Shown here in pieces: positions 1 through 5,145 of a stretch of 8,135 nt of DNA. Every line of letters begins with the position of its first letter. The stretch's first letter is position 1. This stretch comes from Thermoplasmata archaeon (GTDB lineage Archaea; Thermoplasmatota; Thermoplasmata; UBA10834): the NCBI GenBank assembly GCA_025457845.1, contig JALOTO010000071.1, positions 1 to 8,135 of the forward strand, read 5' to 3'. Made by a program: the position numbers and the translations under genes. A model generated the notes under the pieces. The model was not told where the DNA came from. It saw nothing but the letters and a program-made list of their open reading frames with translations, and searched no databases.

Positions 1-982
1 CCATGTCAGCAGGGCGAAGATCGGCTTCGCAGGGACCAAGGACGGGAGGTCCGTCGCGACGCAGCTCATGTCCTTCGACGCGCCCATCGAGGCGGTCACG
101 TCGCTCACCATCCCCGACGTCACGGTCTCCGACGCCTACAGGGCCAGGCGGATGATACAGATTGGCGACCTCATCGGCAACAAGTTCAGGATCAGGGTCG
201 CTGACCTCGACCCCGCGGTCGACGCGGCCGAGTCATGCCGGCTCGTGAGGGAGAGGCTCGACGCAGCTGGAGGCTACCCCAACTTCTTCGGTACCCAGCG
301 GTTCGGATCCGTCAGGCCGATCACCCATCTGATCGGCAGGGACATGGTCAAGGGCGACCTGCAGGGGGCCGTGATGAAGTACGTCGCCAACCCGCTGGAC
401 GAGGATTCCGACGCCAACGACGCGCGCAGGACCCTCCAGGAGACAGGGGACTTCGAGAGGGCCTTCAGGGAGTTCCCCCAGAAGCTCACTTTCGAGAGGA
501 TGCTCATAGGGCACCTGAAGGACCACCCGGGGGACCACGTCGGGGCGCTGCGGACCCTGCCGCGGAACCTACTCATGATGTTCGTGCACGCATACCAGTC
601 GTACCTGTTCAACAGGATGCTCAGCCAGAGGATCCGCGAAGGGCTCCCCCTCGGGGTGCCCGTGGTCGGCGACCTCGTGCTCCCCCTGACGAAGACAGGG
701 GTCCCGGACCATGACACGCCCATACCCGTGACGGAGGACAACCTCGAGAAGGCGACCCGCAACTGCCGCGAGGGCAAGGCGTTCGTCAGCGGCCTGATCT
801 ACGGGAGCGACTCGGTCTTCTCCGACGGGAGGATCGGGGAGATCGAGCGCGCGATGGTCGAGGCGGAGGGGCTCAAGGGGAGCGACTTCGAGATCGCGAC
901 ATTCTCGTTCTCCCTGAACAAGGGCTGCTATGCCACGGGGCTCCTCAGGGAGTTCATGAAGGCCGAGATCTCCAGTTACTGA
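1..982 (+). CDS. truD: tRNA pseudouridine synthase D (TruD), 5'-truncated
   Basis: The reading frame is open from base 2 to the TGA at 980-982, so about 326 C-terminal residues of a TruD protein are visible and the start lies before the window. TruD converts a uridine (U13 in the best-studied tRNAs) to pseudouridine. The catalytic motif is at the very edge: IGFAGTKDGRSVATQ, in which the GTKD aspartate (codon 41-43) corresponds to the essential Asp of the family's G-x-KD motif. A second family motif, NFFGTQRFG, is at 281-307, and HAYQSYLFN, typical of the TruD fold, is at about 589-615. An internal ATG at 68 is not the start because the catalytic loop lies upstream of it. The stretch between the motifs fits the TruD-specific insertion domain. 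Archaeal TruD proteins are usually about 400-450 residues, so roughly a quarter is missing. Identity is secure from these motifs; the exact tRNA target in this organism is inference. Confidence 0.95.
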   Translation, partial: HVSRAKIGFAGTKDGRSVATQLMSFDAPIEAVTSLTIPDVTVSDAYRARRMIQIGDLIGNKFRIRVADLDPAVDAAESCRLVRERLDAAGGYPNFFGTQRFGSVRPITHLIGRDMVKGDLQGAVMKYVANPLDEDSDANDARRTLQETGDFERAFREFPQKLTFERMLIGHLKDHPGDHVGALRTLPRNLLMMFVHAYQSYLFNRMLSQRIREGLPLGVPVVGDLVLPLTKTGVPDHDTPIPVTEDNLEKATRNCREGKAFVSGLIYGSDSVFSDGRIGEIERAMVEAEGLKGSDFEIATFSFSLNKGCYATGLLREFMKAEISSY

Positions 983-996
983 CCGCCGTCAGGCGG
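983..996 (+). repeat. small perfect inverted repeat directly after truD stop
   Basis: CCGCC (983-987) and GGCGG (992-996) form a perfect 5-bp stem around a 4-nt loop (GTCA), starting one base after the truD stop codon. There is no T-tract after it, so it is not a typical archaeal terminator. It lies just before the TATA box of the next gene and may be chance in GC-rich DNA. Confidence 0.3.
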
Positions 997-1000
997 AACC

Positions 1001-1010
1001 GGTATAAGCG
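1001..1010 (+). promoter_or_regulatory. TATA box of the zinc-ribbon/DDAH operon
   Basis: The sequence ggtataagcg carries a TATA-like core (1003-1008) in a GC-rich intergenic gap of 51 nt. Its centre is about 28 nt before the ATG at 1034, where archaeal transcription would start, so the mRNA is predicted to be leaderless or to begin at the GTG/ATG pair at 1031-1036. No Shine-Dalgarno sequence precedes the start, which agrees with this. Confidence 0.55.
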
Positions 1011-1033
1011 CAGCAGCCGTTCTAGCGCCCGTG

Positions 1034-1207
1034 ATGAGGAAGGGGAAGAGGACGGTGCTCACATGCCCGCAATGCGGCTCGGCTGACCTGTACTACGAGA
1101 ACGCCCTGATCACTGGCTACAAGTACCACTGCAAGAAGTGCGGATACATCGGCGCTTTCGTCATAGAGAAGGACATCGAGGAGGGCGGAGGGACCGAGAA
1201 GGCATGA
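1034..1207 (+). CDS. small zinc-ribbon protein of unknown function (57 aa)
   Basis: This short gene encodes 57 residues with two CxxC knuckles: CPQC (Cys11, Cys14) and CKKC (Cys33, Cys36), separated by 18 residues, the pattern of a single rubredoxin-like zinc ribbon. The middle part (DLYYENALITGYKYHC) is mostly aromatic and polar, and the C-terminus is acidic. I know of similar small zinc ribbons annotated as hypothetical in archaea, but not of a defined function; nucleic-acid or protein contact is the usual guess for this fold. The ATG at 1034 is preceded directly by a GTG (1031) that could also be used; both fit a leaderless transcript from the TATA box at 1003-1008. The TGA stop overlaps the start of the next gene (ATGA, 1204-1207), so the two are co-transcribed and probably translationally coupled. 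The coding call rests on the clean cysteine pattern, the promoter and the overlap. Confidence 0.8.
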   Translation: MRKGKRTVLTCPQCGSADLYYENALITGYKYHCKKCGYIGAFVIEKDIEEGGGTEKA

Positions 1208-1968
1208 CCGACACGCGGATCAGGACCGCCCTCGTCCGGGAGCCTGGGGACAGGTATCGGGATTGCCTGTCGTCACACCCCCTCAGGAAGAGCATAGACG
1301 TCGCCCTGGCGAGGGAGCAGCACGCGGACTACAGGAAGGCCCTGGGCGAGCTAGGCCTCGAGGTGGTCGTCCTCCAGAGGGACGATGAGAACCCGGATTC
1401 GTGCTTCGTAGAGGACACCGCCGTCGTGCACGAAGGGAGGGCCGTCGCCTGCAGACCAGCCATGGAGAGCAGGCGGGCGGAGGTGAAAGGCATCGAGCCC
1501 GTGCTGTCGAGGTACATGCCCACGAGGCGCATCCTCGCTCCGGCGACGCTCGAGGGCGGGGACGTGGTCCACGTCCCTGGAGGGCTCATATCCGGGGTCT
1601 CGGCGAGGACCAACGAGGAGGGGGTCCGGCAGATGCAGGCCGCGCTGGATGTCGGCGTGGCGACCATAGAGGACCGTACGATCATGCACCTCAAGAGCTT
1701 CGTGAGCTACCTCGGAGGGAACAGCGTCCTCGTCACCGCACGGTTCGCCGGCCATCCCGCGCTGGAGAGGTTCGACAAGGTCATGGTGCCCGAGGATGAG
1801 GCGTACGCCGCCAACGTCCTTTCCGTGAACGGGACCATAGTAATGCCCAAGGGTTTCCCCCGGACGGAGGCAGCCATCCGTGGCGCTGGGTTCGATGTCG
1901 TGCCCCTGGGCATGACCGAGTTTCCCAAGTGCGAGGGAGCGATGACCTGCCTGTCGATACTGTTCTGA
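1204..1968 (+). CDS. dimethylarginine dimethylaminohydrolase-like amidinohydrolase (254 aa)
   Basis: A member of the guanidine-modifying (amidinotransferase/arginine deiminase/DDAH) superfamily, closest to DDAH, which hydrolyses N-omega-methylated arginine to citrulline and a methylamine through a covalent Cys intermediate. The predicted catalytic His162 (MHLKS) and Cys249 (EGAMTCLS, near the C-terminus) fall at the same numbers, in a protein of the same length (254 aa), as I recall for Pseudomonas aeruginosa DDAH. Other family motifs are ENPDSCFVEDTAVV (residues 62-75, substrate-binding Glu/Asp) and ATLEGGDVV (114-122, with the Glu of the catalytic triad). The start at 1204 is preferred because it begins at the family-length N-terminus, overlaps the previous stop as ATGA, and has GGAGGG at 1187-1192; the frame stays open further upstream only because it runs inside the zinc-ribbon gene. 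Substrate is uncertain: an arginine deiminase or another guanidino hydrolase role cannot be excluded, though full-length ADIs are much longer (about 400 aa). Confidence 0.88.
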   Translation: MTDTRIRTALVREPGDRYRDCLSSHPLRKSIDVALAREQHADYRKALGELGLEVVVLQRDDENPDSCFVEDTAVVHEGRAVACRPAMESRRAEVKGIEPVLSRYMPTRRILAPATLEGGDVVHVPGGLISGVSARTNEEGVRQMQAALDVGVATIEDRTIMHLKSFVSYLGGNSVLVTARFAGHPALERFDKVMVPEDEAYAANVLSVNGTIVMPKGFPRTEAAIRGAGFDVVPLGMTEFPKCEGAMTCLSILF

Positions 1969-1978
1969 ACAGGGGTCT

Positions 1979-2025
1979 GCCTGAGACACATCATCCTGAC
2001 GGACACGGTCACGGAGAGCTCAGGC
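1979..2025. repeat. inverted repeat at the convergent DDAH/PAN junction
   Basis: GCCTGAG (1979-1985) and CTCAGGC (2019-2025) are perfect 7-bp inverted arms with 33 nt between them. A smaller nested stem, TGAC/GTCA with a 7-nt loop, lies inside at about 1997-2011. The right arm includes the PAN stop codon (TCA on the plus strand, 2020-2022). A stem here could act on both convergent transcripts, but no T-rich tract follows on either strand, so calling it a terminator is only a guess. Confidence 0.35.
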
Positions 2026-3228
2026 GAACATCGGGCCCGATTCCTCGAGCTTCTGGACGCCGTCGTCTAGGACCTTGGTCAGGGCCTTCTCGAAGTCGTT
2101 CATCGTCACGAAGTCCCTGTTGTCCCTAATGGCGAACATGCCGGCCTCGGTCGCGATGGCCTTGATGTCCGCGCCCGTAGCGCCGTCCGACCTCGATGCG
2201 AGCTCCTCCGCGTTGAGGCTCTCGTCGAGGTTCATCCGCTTGGTGTGGATCTTGAATATCTCGAGCCTGGCCTCGTAGTTCGGGATCGGGATCTCTATGA
2301 TCCTGTCGAACCTCCCGGGCCGCAGCAGCGCCTCGTCGAGTATGTCCGGCCTGTTGGTCGCGCCGATGATCTTGACGTCGCCCAGCGGGTTGAACCCGTC
2401 CAGCTCGGCCAGGATCTGCATGAGGGTCCTCTGGACCTCCCTGTCCCCGGAGGTCGCCATGTCGAGCCTCTTGGCCCCGACGCTGTCCAGCTCGTCGATG
2501 AACACGATGGACGGGGCCTTCTGCCTCGCCAGGTCGAAGAGCTCGCGGACGAGCCGCGCTCCCTCTCCGATGTACTTCTGGACGAGCTCGGAGCCCACGA
2601 ACCTGATGAATGTCGCGTTGGTCTGCTTGGCGACCGCCTTCGCGAGCAGGGTCTTCCCCGTGCCCGGCGGGCCCACCAGCAGCACGCCCTTCGGCGGGTC
2701 GATGCCGACCTTCTTGTAGAGGTCCGGCCTGAGCAGCGGGTCCTCGACGGCCTCGCGTATCTCGACGATCTGGTCCTGCAGGCCGCCGATGTCCACGTAG
2801 CTCGTCTCGGGCTTGGATATGATCTCCGCGCCGACGACCACTGGATCGAGCGACGGGGGGAGGACTCCCATGACGGCTAGGGTCTGCTTGTTGAGTGCGA
2901 CCCTTGCGCCGGCCTCCAGCAGTTCGGGTGAAACGTAGTCGGATGTGCTCACGACGAAGTCCGGGCCGGTTGAGCTCTTTACAACTACCCTACCGTCGGC
3001 CAGCACGTCCTTGATCTGTCCGATGATCAGCGGGGGTGCTTTGAGCCTCTCCAGCTCCGCCTTGAGCCGCTTCTGCTCCTTCTGGAGCCTTATCAGCTCC
3101 CCCTCCACGAACCTCTTCTCGCCCTCTACGCGGCGTGCCTCCTCTACGAGCTCGAGGTTCCGCTCCTCTAGGACGGATACCTTCTTCTGTATCTCCTCGA
3201 TTATATCGGTGGGTTGGGTCTGTTCCAA
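2020..3228 (-). CDS. pan: proteasome-activating nucleotidase PAN (AAA ATPase, 402 aa)
   Basis: PAN is the hexameric ATPase that unfolds proteins and feeds them into the archaeal 20S proteasome. Domains in order: N-terminal coiled coil (about 8-64), a conserved Pro-Pro (65-66) at its end, an OB domain (about 67-140), then the AAA module. Walker A is GPPGTGKT (186-193), Walker B is IVFIDELD (241-248), the pore-loop aromatic-hydrophobic-Gly is Phe210-Val211-Gly212, and LLRPGRFDR (301-309) holds the arginine fingers. Length matches the family. The C-terminus is PMFA, so the last three residues are Met-Phe-Ala instead of the usual hydrophobic-Tyr-X (HbYX) that opens the proteasome gate. The start is a TTG (3226-3228): no ATG or GTG is in frame before the coiled coil, and a Shine-Dalgarno-like AGGGGTG lies 7 nt upstream. 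The gene is alone on its strand, divergent from MBF1. Lon or another AAA protease is excluded by the coiled coil/OB layout. Confidence 0.95.
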   Translation of the reverse strand: MEQTQPTDIIEEIQKKVSVLEERNLELVEEARRVEGEKRFVEGELIRLQKEQKRLKAELERLKAPPLIIGQIKDVLADGRVVVKSSTGPDFVVSTSDYVSPELLEAGARVALNKQTLAVMGVLPPSLDPVVVGAEIISKPETSYVDIGGLQDQIVEIREAVEDPLLRPDLYKKVGIDPPKGVLLVGPPGTGKTLLAKAVAKQTNATFIRFVGSELVQKYIGEGARLVRELFDLARQKAPSIVFIDELDSVGAKRLDMATSGDREVQRTLMQILAELDGFNPLGDVKIIGATNRPDILDEALLRPGRFDRIIEIPIPNYEARLEIFKIHTKRMNLDESLNAEELASRSDGATGADIKAIATEAGMFAIRDNRDFVTMNDFEKALTKVLDDGVQKLEESGPMFA

Positions 3229-3264
3229 ATCAGTGCACCCCTTTGGTCCTCGGCGAGATGGCGA

Positions 3265-3300
3265 GCTGGAATAATATAGGGTTAAATACTCTATTTATCC
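3265..3300. promoter_or_regulatory. AT-rich divergent promoter between pan and mbf1
   Basis: Bases 3271-3298 are about 80 percent A+T in otherwise GC-rich DNA. On the minus strand, the TATA-like ctatatta (plus-strand 3271-3279) would start pan mRNA near 3249, giving a leader of about 20 nt that includes its AGGGGTG. On the plus strand, ttaaata (3282-3288) would start mbf1 mRNA near 3311, and ctatttat (3291-3298) near 3321. The two promoters overlap physically, so one regulator or polymerase competition could affect both genes. Confidence 0.6.
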
Positions 3301-3331
3301 TTTGCTGACTGCCATCAGATGTGTGATTCTC

Positions 3332-3826
3332 ATGCTCTGCGAGATGTGCGGAAAGCAGGTCACCTTCTGCAAGAAGGTGACGATAGAGGGAGTACTTCTT
3401 GATGTCTGCGCCGAATGCGCAAAATTCGGCAACGAGGCGAAGAAGGCGCCCGTCAAGGAAGAGACAGCCCCGAGGCCCTTGATTACGCAGAGGTTGGAGC
3501 AGCGGGAGAGGAGGGGCAAGCCCCGCGACGTCCTCGAGAAGGTCGAGCGCGAGGAATTGGTCGATGACTATCCCGCCCGCATACGCAACGCCCGCTCGAA
3601 GGCGGGCATGACCCAGAAGGACCTCGCGATGAAGATCAACGAGAAGCTCACGGCCCTCAGCAAGATAGAGACGGGTGACATGCGCCCTGACGAGCGGATG
3701 ATCGGCAAGCTAGAGAAGGAGCTGGGCATCGTCCTCAAGGAGAAGGTGGCCCAGATCCAGGTGGCGAAGGCCACTGGCTCGCGCACGCTGACGCTCGCAG
3801 ACGTGATAAAGATACAGAAGGAATGA
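3332..3826 (+). CDS. archaeal multiprotein bridging factor 1 (MBF1), zinc ribbon plus HTH
   Basis: A 164-residue protein with the archaeal MBF1 layout. The N-terminus has a zinc ribbon with Cys3-x2-Cys6 and Cys26-x2-Cys29 (Cys13 is extra). A charged linker (about 35-78) follows, then a Cro/C1-type helix-turn-helix (about 80-138) with the expected RIRNARSKAGMTQKDLA and LSKIETGDMRPDE elements. Eukaryotic MBF1 is a transcription coactivator; published work on archaeal MBF1 points instead to binding the small ribosomal subunit. The ATG at 3332 is chosen because it puts the first CxxC at residues 3-6, as in relatives. A GTG at 3323 in frame would add three residues and would fit a leaderless mRNA from the nearer TATA box; a TTG at 3302 is less likely. 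The gene stands alone, divergent from pan and convergent with the DUF2240 gene 6 nt away. Confidence 0.92.
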   Translation: MLCEMCGKQVTFCKKVTIEGVLLDVCAECAKFGNEAKKAPVKEETAPRPLITQRLEQRERRGKPRDVLEKVEREELVDDYPARIRNARSKAGMTQKDLAMKINEKLTALSKIETGDMRPDERMIGKLEKELGIVLKEKVAQIQVAKATGSRTLTLADVIKIQKE

Positions 3827-3837
3827 GACTCCTCATT
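3822..3837. repeat. perfect inverted repeat spanning both stop codons of mbf1 and DUF2240
   Basis: AATGAG (3822-3827) and CTCATT (3832-3837) form a perfect 6-bp stem with a 4-nt loop (ACTC). It contains the mbf1 stop (TGA, 3824-3826) and the stop of the opposite gene (TCA, 3833-3835), so it would fold at the 3' end of both messages. It could mark bidirectional 3'-end formation, but no T-tract is present. Confidence 0.4.
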
Positions 3838-4333
3838 GGGACGGGACGTCCCTTCCGAGGACCTCTGTCGCCGCACGGTCGATGTAGGAACCCTCGACCG
3901 GGATACCGTAGTCGCAGGCGACCAGGAGCGCCGCTGGCTCGACGTCTATCCCGAGCATCTCCTGCTTCCTGTTGACCTTGGACACGACCTCCCTCTTCGG
4001 GACGGCTTTGGCCTTGACTATCCTCTCGACGATCTCGGAGAACAGGTCCTTGGCGGCCGACGCTGCCCGCGCCTCCTGGAAGATGTCCTTCGACGGCCGA
4101 TAGTCGATCGGGACTTCGACGGTGGAGAAGTCGAACTTGGGAACGAGGCTCCCGTTCCGCTTCTCTATGAGCCCGCCGCTGACCCCGAGGTCCAGTAGCT
4201 TCTGGGCGTCCTTCGGTGAGAACCATCTGAGGTCCATAGATGCCGAGAAAACGAACTCGCGCTCGGTCAGGAGGTCCTTCCCCTTCCTCCTGAACAGGAC
4301 TGCAATGCTCCTCTCTATCTCACTCATCCCCAT
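3833..4333 (-). CDS. DUF2240 family archaeal protein of unknown function (166 aa)
   Basis: This matches the archaeal DUF2240 family as I remember it, including haloarchaeal members: an N-terminal FRRKGKDLLTEREFVFSASM block, WFSPKDAQKLLDLGVSGGLI (a probable helix-turn-helix-like unit, about residues 37-56), then KFDFSTVEVPIDYRPSKDIFQ, and a C-terminal NRKQEMLGIDVEPAALLVA block. The predicted fold is mostly helical with a winged-helix feel in the first half; no catalytic motif, signal peptide or membrane segment is visible. Function is unknown. The first ATG (4333) has AGGGG about 6 nt upstream; a second in-frame ATG at 4327 is equally possible. Either way the start overlaps the end of the HisA-related gene by 8-14 nt, so the two form an operon and are probably coupled. 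Confidence 0.85.
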   Translation of the reverse strand: MGMSEIERSIAVLFRRKGKDLLTEREFVFSASMDLRWFSPKDAQKLLDLGVSGGLIEKRNGSLVPKFDFSTVEVPIDYRPSKDIFQEARAASAAKDLFSEIVERIVKAKAVPKREVVSKVNRKQEMLGIDVEPAALLVACDYGIPVEGSYIDRAATEVLGRDVPSQ

Positions 4334-4925
4334 CCAAACCCCTGACGTCGTCCGTTACTAGATAGTCCGCGCCGAGCGACTCGATGCGCCCGCGCTGAGC
4401 TATCGGTGCGAAGACTCCCAGGGTGAACCCGAGTTCCCGTTTCGCCTTGGCTCCTTCCTCGGCGAGTTCGAGCGGGACGAGCATCTGGTCGATACCGATG
4501 TCCTTCACGTCCCGAGCAAGATCGAGGAGGGCTCTGCCAGCAATCTGTGGGTCAGAACCCGAGATCCCATCCCGGAAATCTACTTTGAAGGTAATGTTCT
4601 CCGAGAGCTTAAATGCTCCTCTCAGGTCGTCGAGGCTTATGATCGTGGCGGAACCTATCGCCGCGCGCTCCGCTCCCGTCATCAGCACGTCGATGATGTT
4701 CGCCCCCGCGCGGACACCGCCCTCGTAGATGGTGGGCATCTCGTCGCAGACGGCTTGCGCGATGTCGAGCTGCGGCTTGTTCTTCGTCACGCCGTCCTCG
4801 TCCGCGAGATATACGCGTTCGTACTCGTCGGCGAGACCGGAGACCAACTGCTTGATCGACCTGCGGTTGTGGGGGCGGGACAGCAGGGTCCTGCCCTCCA
4901 AGAGAAGACGGGGAACTATCTCCAT
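4320..4925 (-). CDS. HisA/HisF-related TIM-barrel protein (COG1411-type, 201 aa)
   Basis: The middle resembles the HisA/HisF half-barrel: VYLADEDG (38-45), TIYEGGVRAGANIIDVLMTG (65-84) and AAIGSAT (88-94) mimic the β2, β3 and β4 strands and the GG-x-R and G-T/S phosphate-binding turns. FKVDFRDG (113-120) matches strand β5 with its conserved Asp (116). In contrast, the first strand reads EIVPRLLLEGR and lacks the catalytic Asp of HisA (IPAIDLKDG), and the second half shows no GG turn after the region of β7. At 201 residues it is shorter than HisA (about 240). It is therefore probably not ProFAR isomerase but belongs to the archaeal HisA-related group of unknown reaction. Start: ATG at 4925, about 31 nt after a TATA-like tttatc; the frame is open upstream but has no supporting signal. 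It is the first gene of an operon with DUF2240, ending inside that gene's start. Confidence 0.75.
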   Translation of the reverse strand: MEIVPRLLLEGRTLLSRPHNRRSIKQLVSGLADEYERVYLADEDGVTKNKPQLDIAQAVCDEMPTIYEGGVRAGANIIDVLMTGAERAAIGSATIISLDDLRGAFKLSENITFKVDFRDGISGSDPQIAGRALLDLARDVKDIGIDQMLVPLELAEEGAKAKRELGFTLGVFAPIAQRGRIESLGADYLVTDDVRGLDGDE

Positions 4926-4950
4926 GGTAAGGCCGGCGAACGGGTAATGG

Positions 4951-4960
4951 GTAGATAAAG
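4951..4960 (-). promoter_or_regulatory. TATA-like box of the HisA-related/DUF2240 operon
   Basis: Read on the minus strand the bases are ctttatctac, with tttatc centred about 31 nt before the ATG at 4925. This predicts a transcript starting within a few bases of the start codon, and no Shine-Dalgarno is seen in that leader. It faces the thermosome promoter on the other strand. Confidence 0.45.
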
Positions 4961-4968
4961 AGTGCTGC

Positions 4969-5008
4969 GGTCGTCCCCTCCAGTGGCGCGGACGGAGGCT
5001 GCACGACC
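4969..5008. repeat. bipartite inverted repeat in the HisA-like/thermosome intergenic region
   Basis: GGTCGT (4969-4974) pairs with ACGACC (5003-5008), and inside them CCTCC (4977-4981) pairs with GGAGG (4994-4998). Eleven bases on each side are complementary, with 2 and 4 unpaired bases between the blocks and a 12-nt centre. It lies just upstream of the minus-strand TATA box and about 45 bp before the thermosome TATA box, so it could be an operator for either gene; nothing shows protein binding. Confidence 0.35.
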
Positions 5009-5030
5009 ACACCAAGGGGCACGTGTGTGG
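5007..5030. repeat. second inverted repeat upstream of the thermosome promoter
   Basis: CCACAC (5007-5012) and GTGTGG (5025-5030) are perfect inverted arms separated by 12 nt; the spacer ends in a CACGTG palindrome (5020-5025). The site ends 22 bp before the thermosome TATA box, a plausible place for a transcription regulator. It overlaps the outer arm of the repeat at 4969-5008 by two bases. Confidence 0.35.
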
Positions 5031-5052
5031 ACCTTTCTCTTGTGCAGTAATG

Positions 5053-5060
5053 CTTATATA
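5053..5060 (+). promoter_or_regulatory. thermosome TATA box
   Basis: The sequence cttatata is the clearest TATA box in the window; transcription would start near 5083, leaving a leader of about 60 nt. A second TATA-like stretch, acatatac (about 5070-5077), would start the mRNA near 5100 instead, inside the hairpin at 5098-5112. Confidence 0.65.
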
Positions 5061-5097
5061 GAAGCTCTAACATATACGAATCCCCGACCCGAAAAGA

Positions 5098-5112
5098 CAG
5101 GCCCGGGGCCTG
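5098..5112 (+). promoter_or_regulatory. GC hairpin in the thermosome 5' leader
   Basis: CAGGCC and GGCCTG form a perfect 6-bp stem around CGG. It would sit in the transcribed leader about 33 nt before the start codon and 21 nt before the Shine-Dalgarno. It may stabilise the message or modulate translation of this chaperonin gene; this is inference. Confidence 0.4.
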
Positions 5113-5133
5113 GTAATCCAGATTGTATGAAGT

Positions 5134-5139
5134 GGAGGT
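5134..5139 (+). promoter_or_regulatory. thermosome Shine-Dalgarno that decides the start
   Basis: GGAGGT lies 6 nt before the ATG at 5146. Two other ATGs are nearby: 5127 (five codons then TGA) and 5141 (two codons then TGA, only 1 nt after the Shine-Dalgarno). Only 5146 has correct spacing and opens the long frame. Confidence 0.8.
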
Positions 5140-5145
5140 TATGAG

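Noticed and set aside
983..996. Stem-loop after truD as a transcription terminator
   Set aside because: No T-tract follows and the next promoter begins within 10 bp; kept only as a low-confidence repeat.
1138..1203. Longer N-terminus for the DDAH-like protein, starting at an upstream in-frame ATG (1138)
   Set aside because: These 22 codons lie inside the zinc-ribbon gene in another frame, are Arg/Gly-rich shadow sequence, and the 1204 start gives the exact family length and an ATGA overlap.
2245..2880. 211-codon open frame on the plus strand opposite PAN
   Set aside because: Antisense shadow of a GC-rich gene; composition is a mirror of the PAN codons, with no motif or start signal.
3843..3852. 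GGGACGTCCC palindrome as an operator
   Set aside because: It is inside the DUF2240 coding region near its 3' end and is explained by codon choice.
4926..5015. Longer N-terminus for the HisA-related protein (open frame to 5015)
   Set aside because: It would cross its own TATA-like box, and the added residues resemble random Arg/Ser/His sequence instead of the family.
5067..5071. CTAAC just after the thermosome TATA box, as a half-site of the Archaeoglobus HSR1 heat-shock motif (CTAAC-N5-GTTAG)
   Set aside because: The second half is absent (CGAAT at the expected place), and a 5-bp half-site is expected by chance.
4962..5144. 60-codon frame just before the thermosome gene
   Set aside because: It spans the thermosome TATA box and predicted transcription start, begins with GTG without a Shine-Dalgarno, and has no recognisable features.
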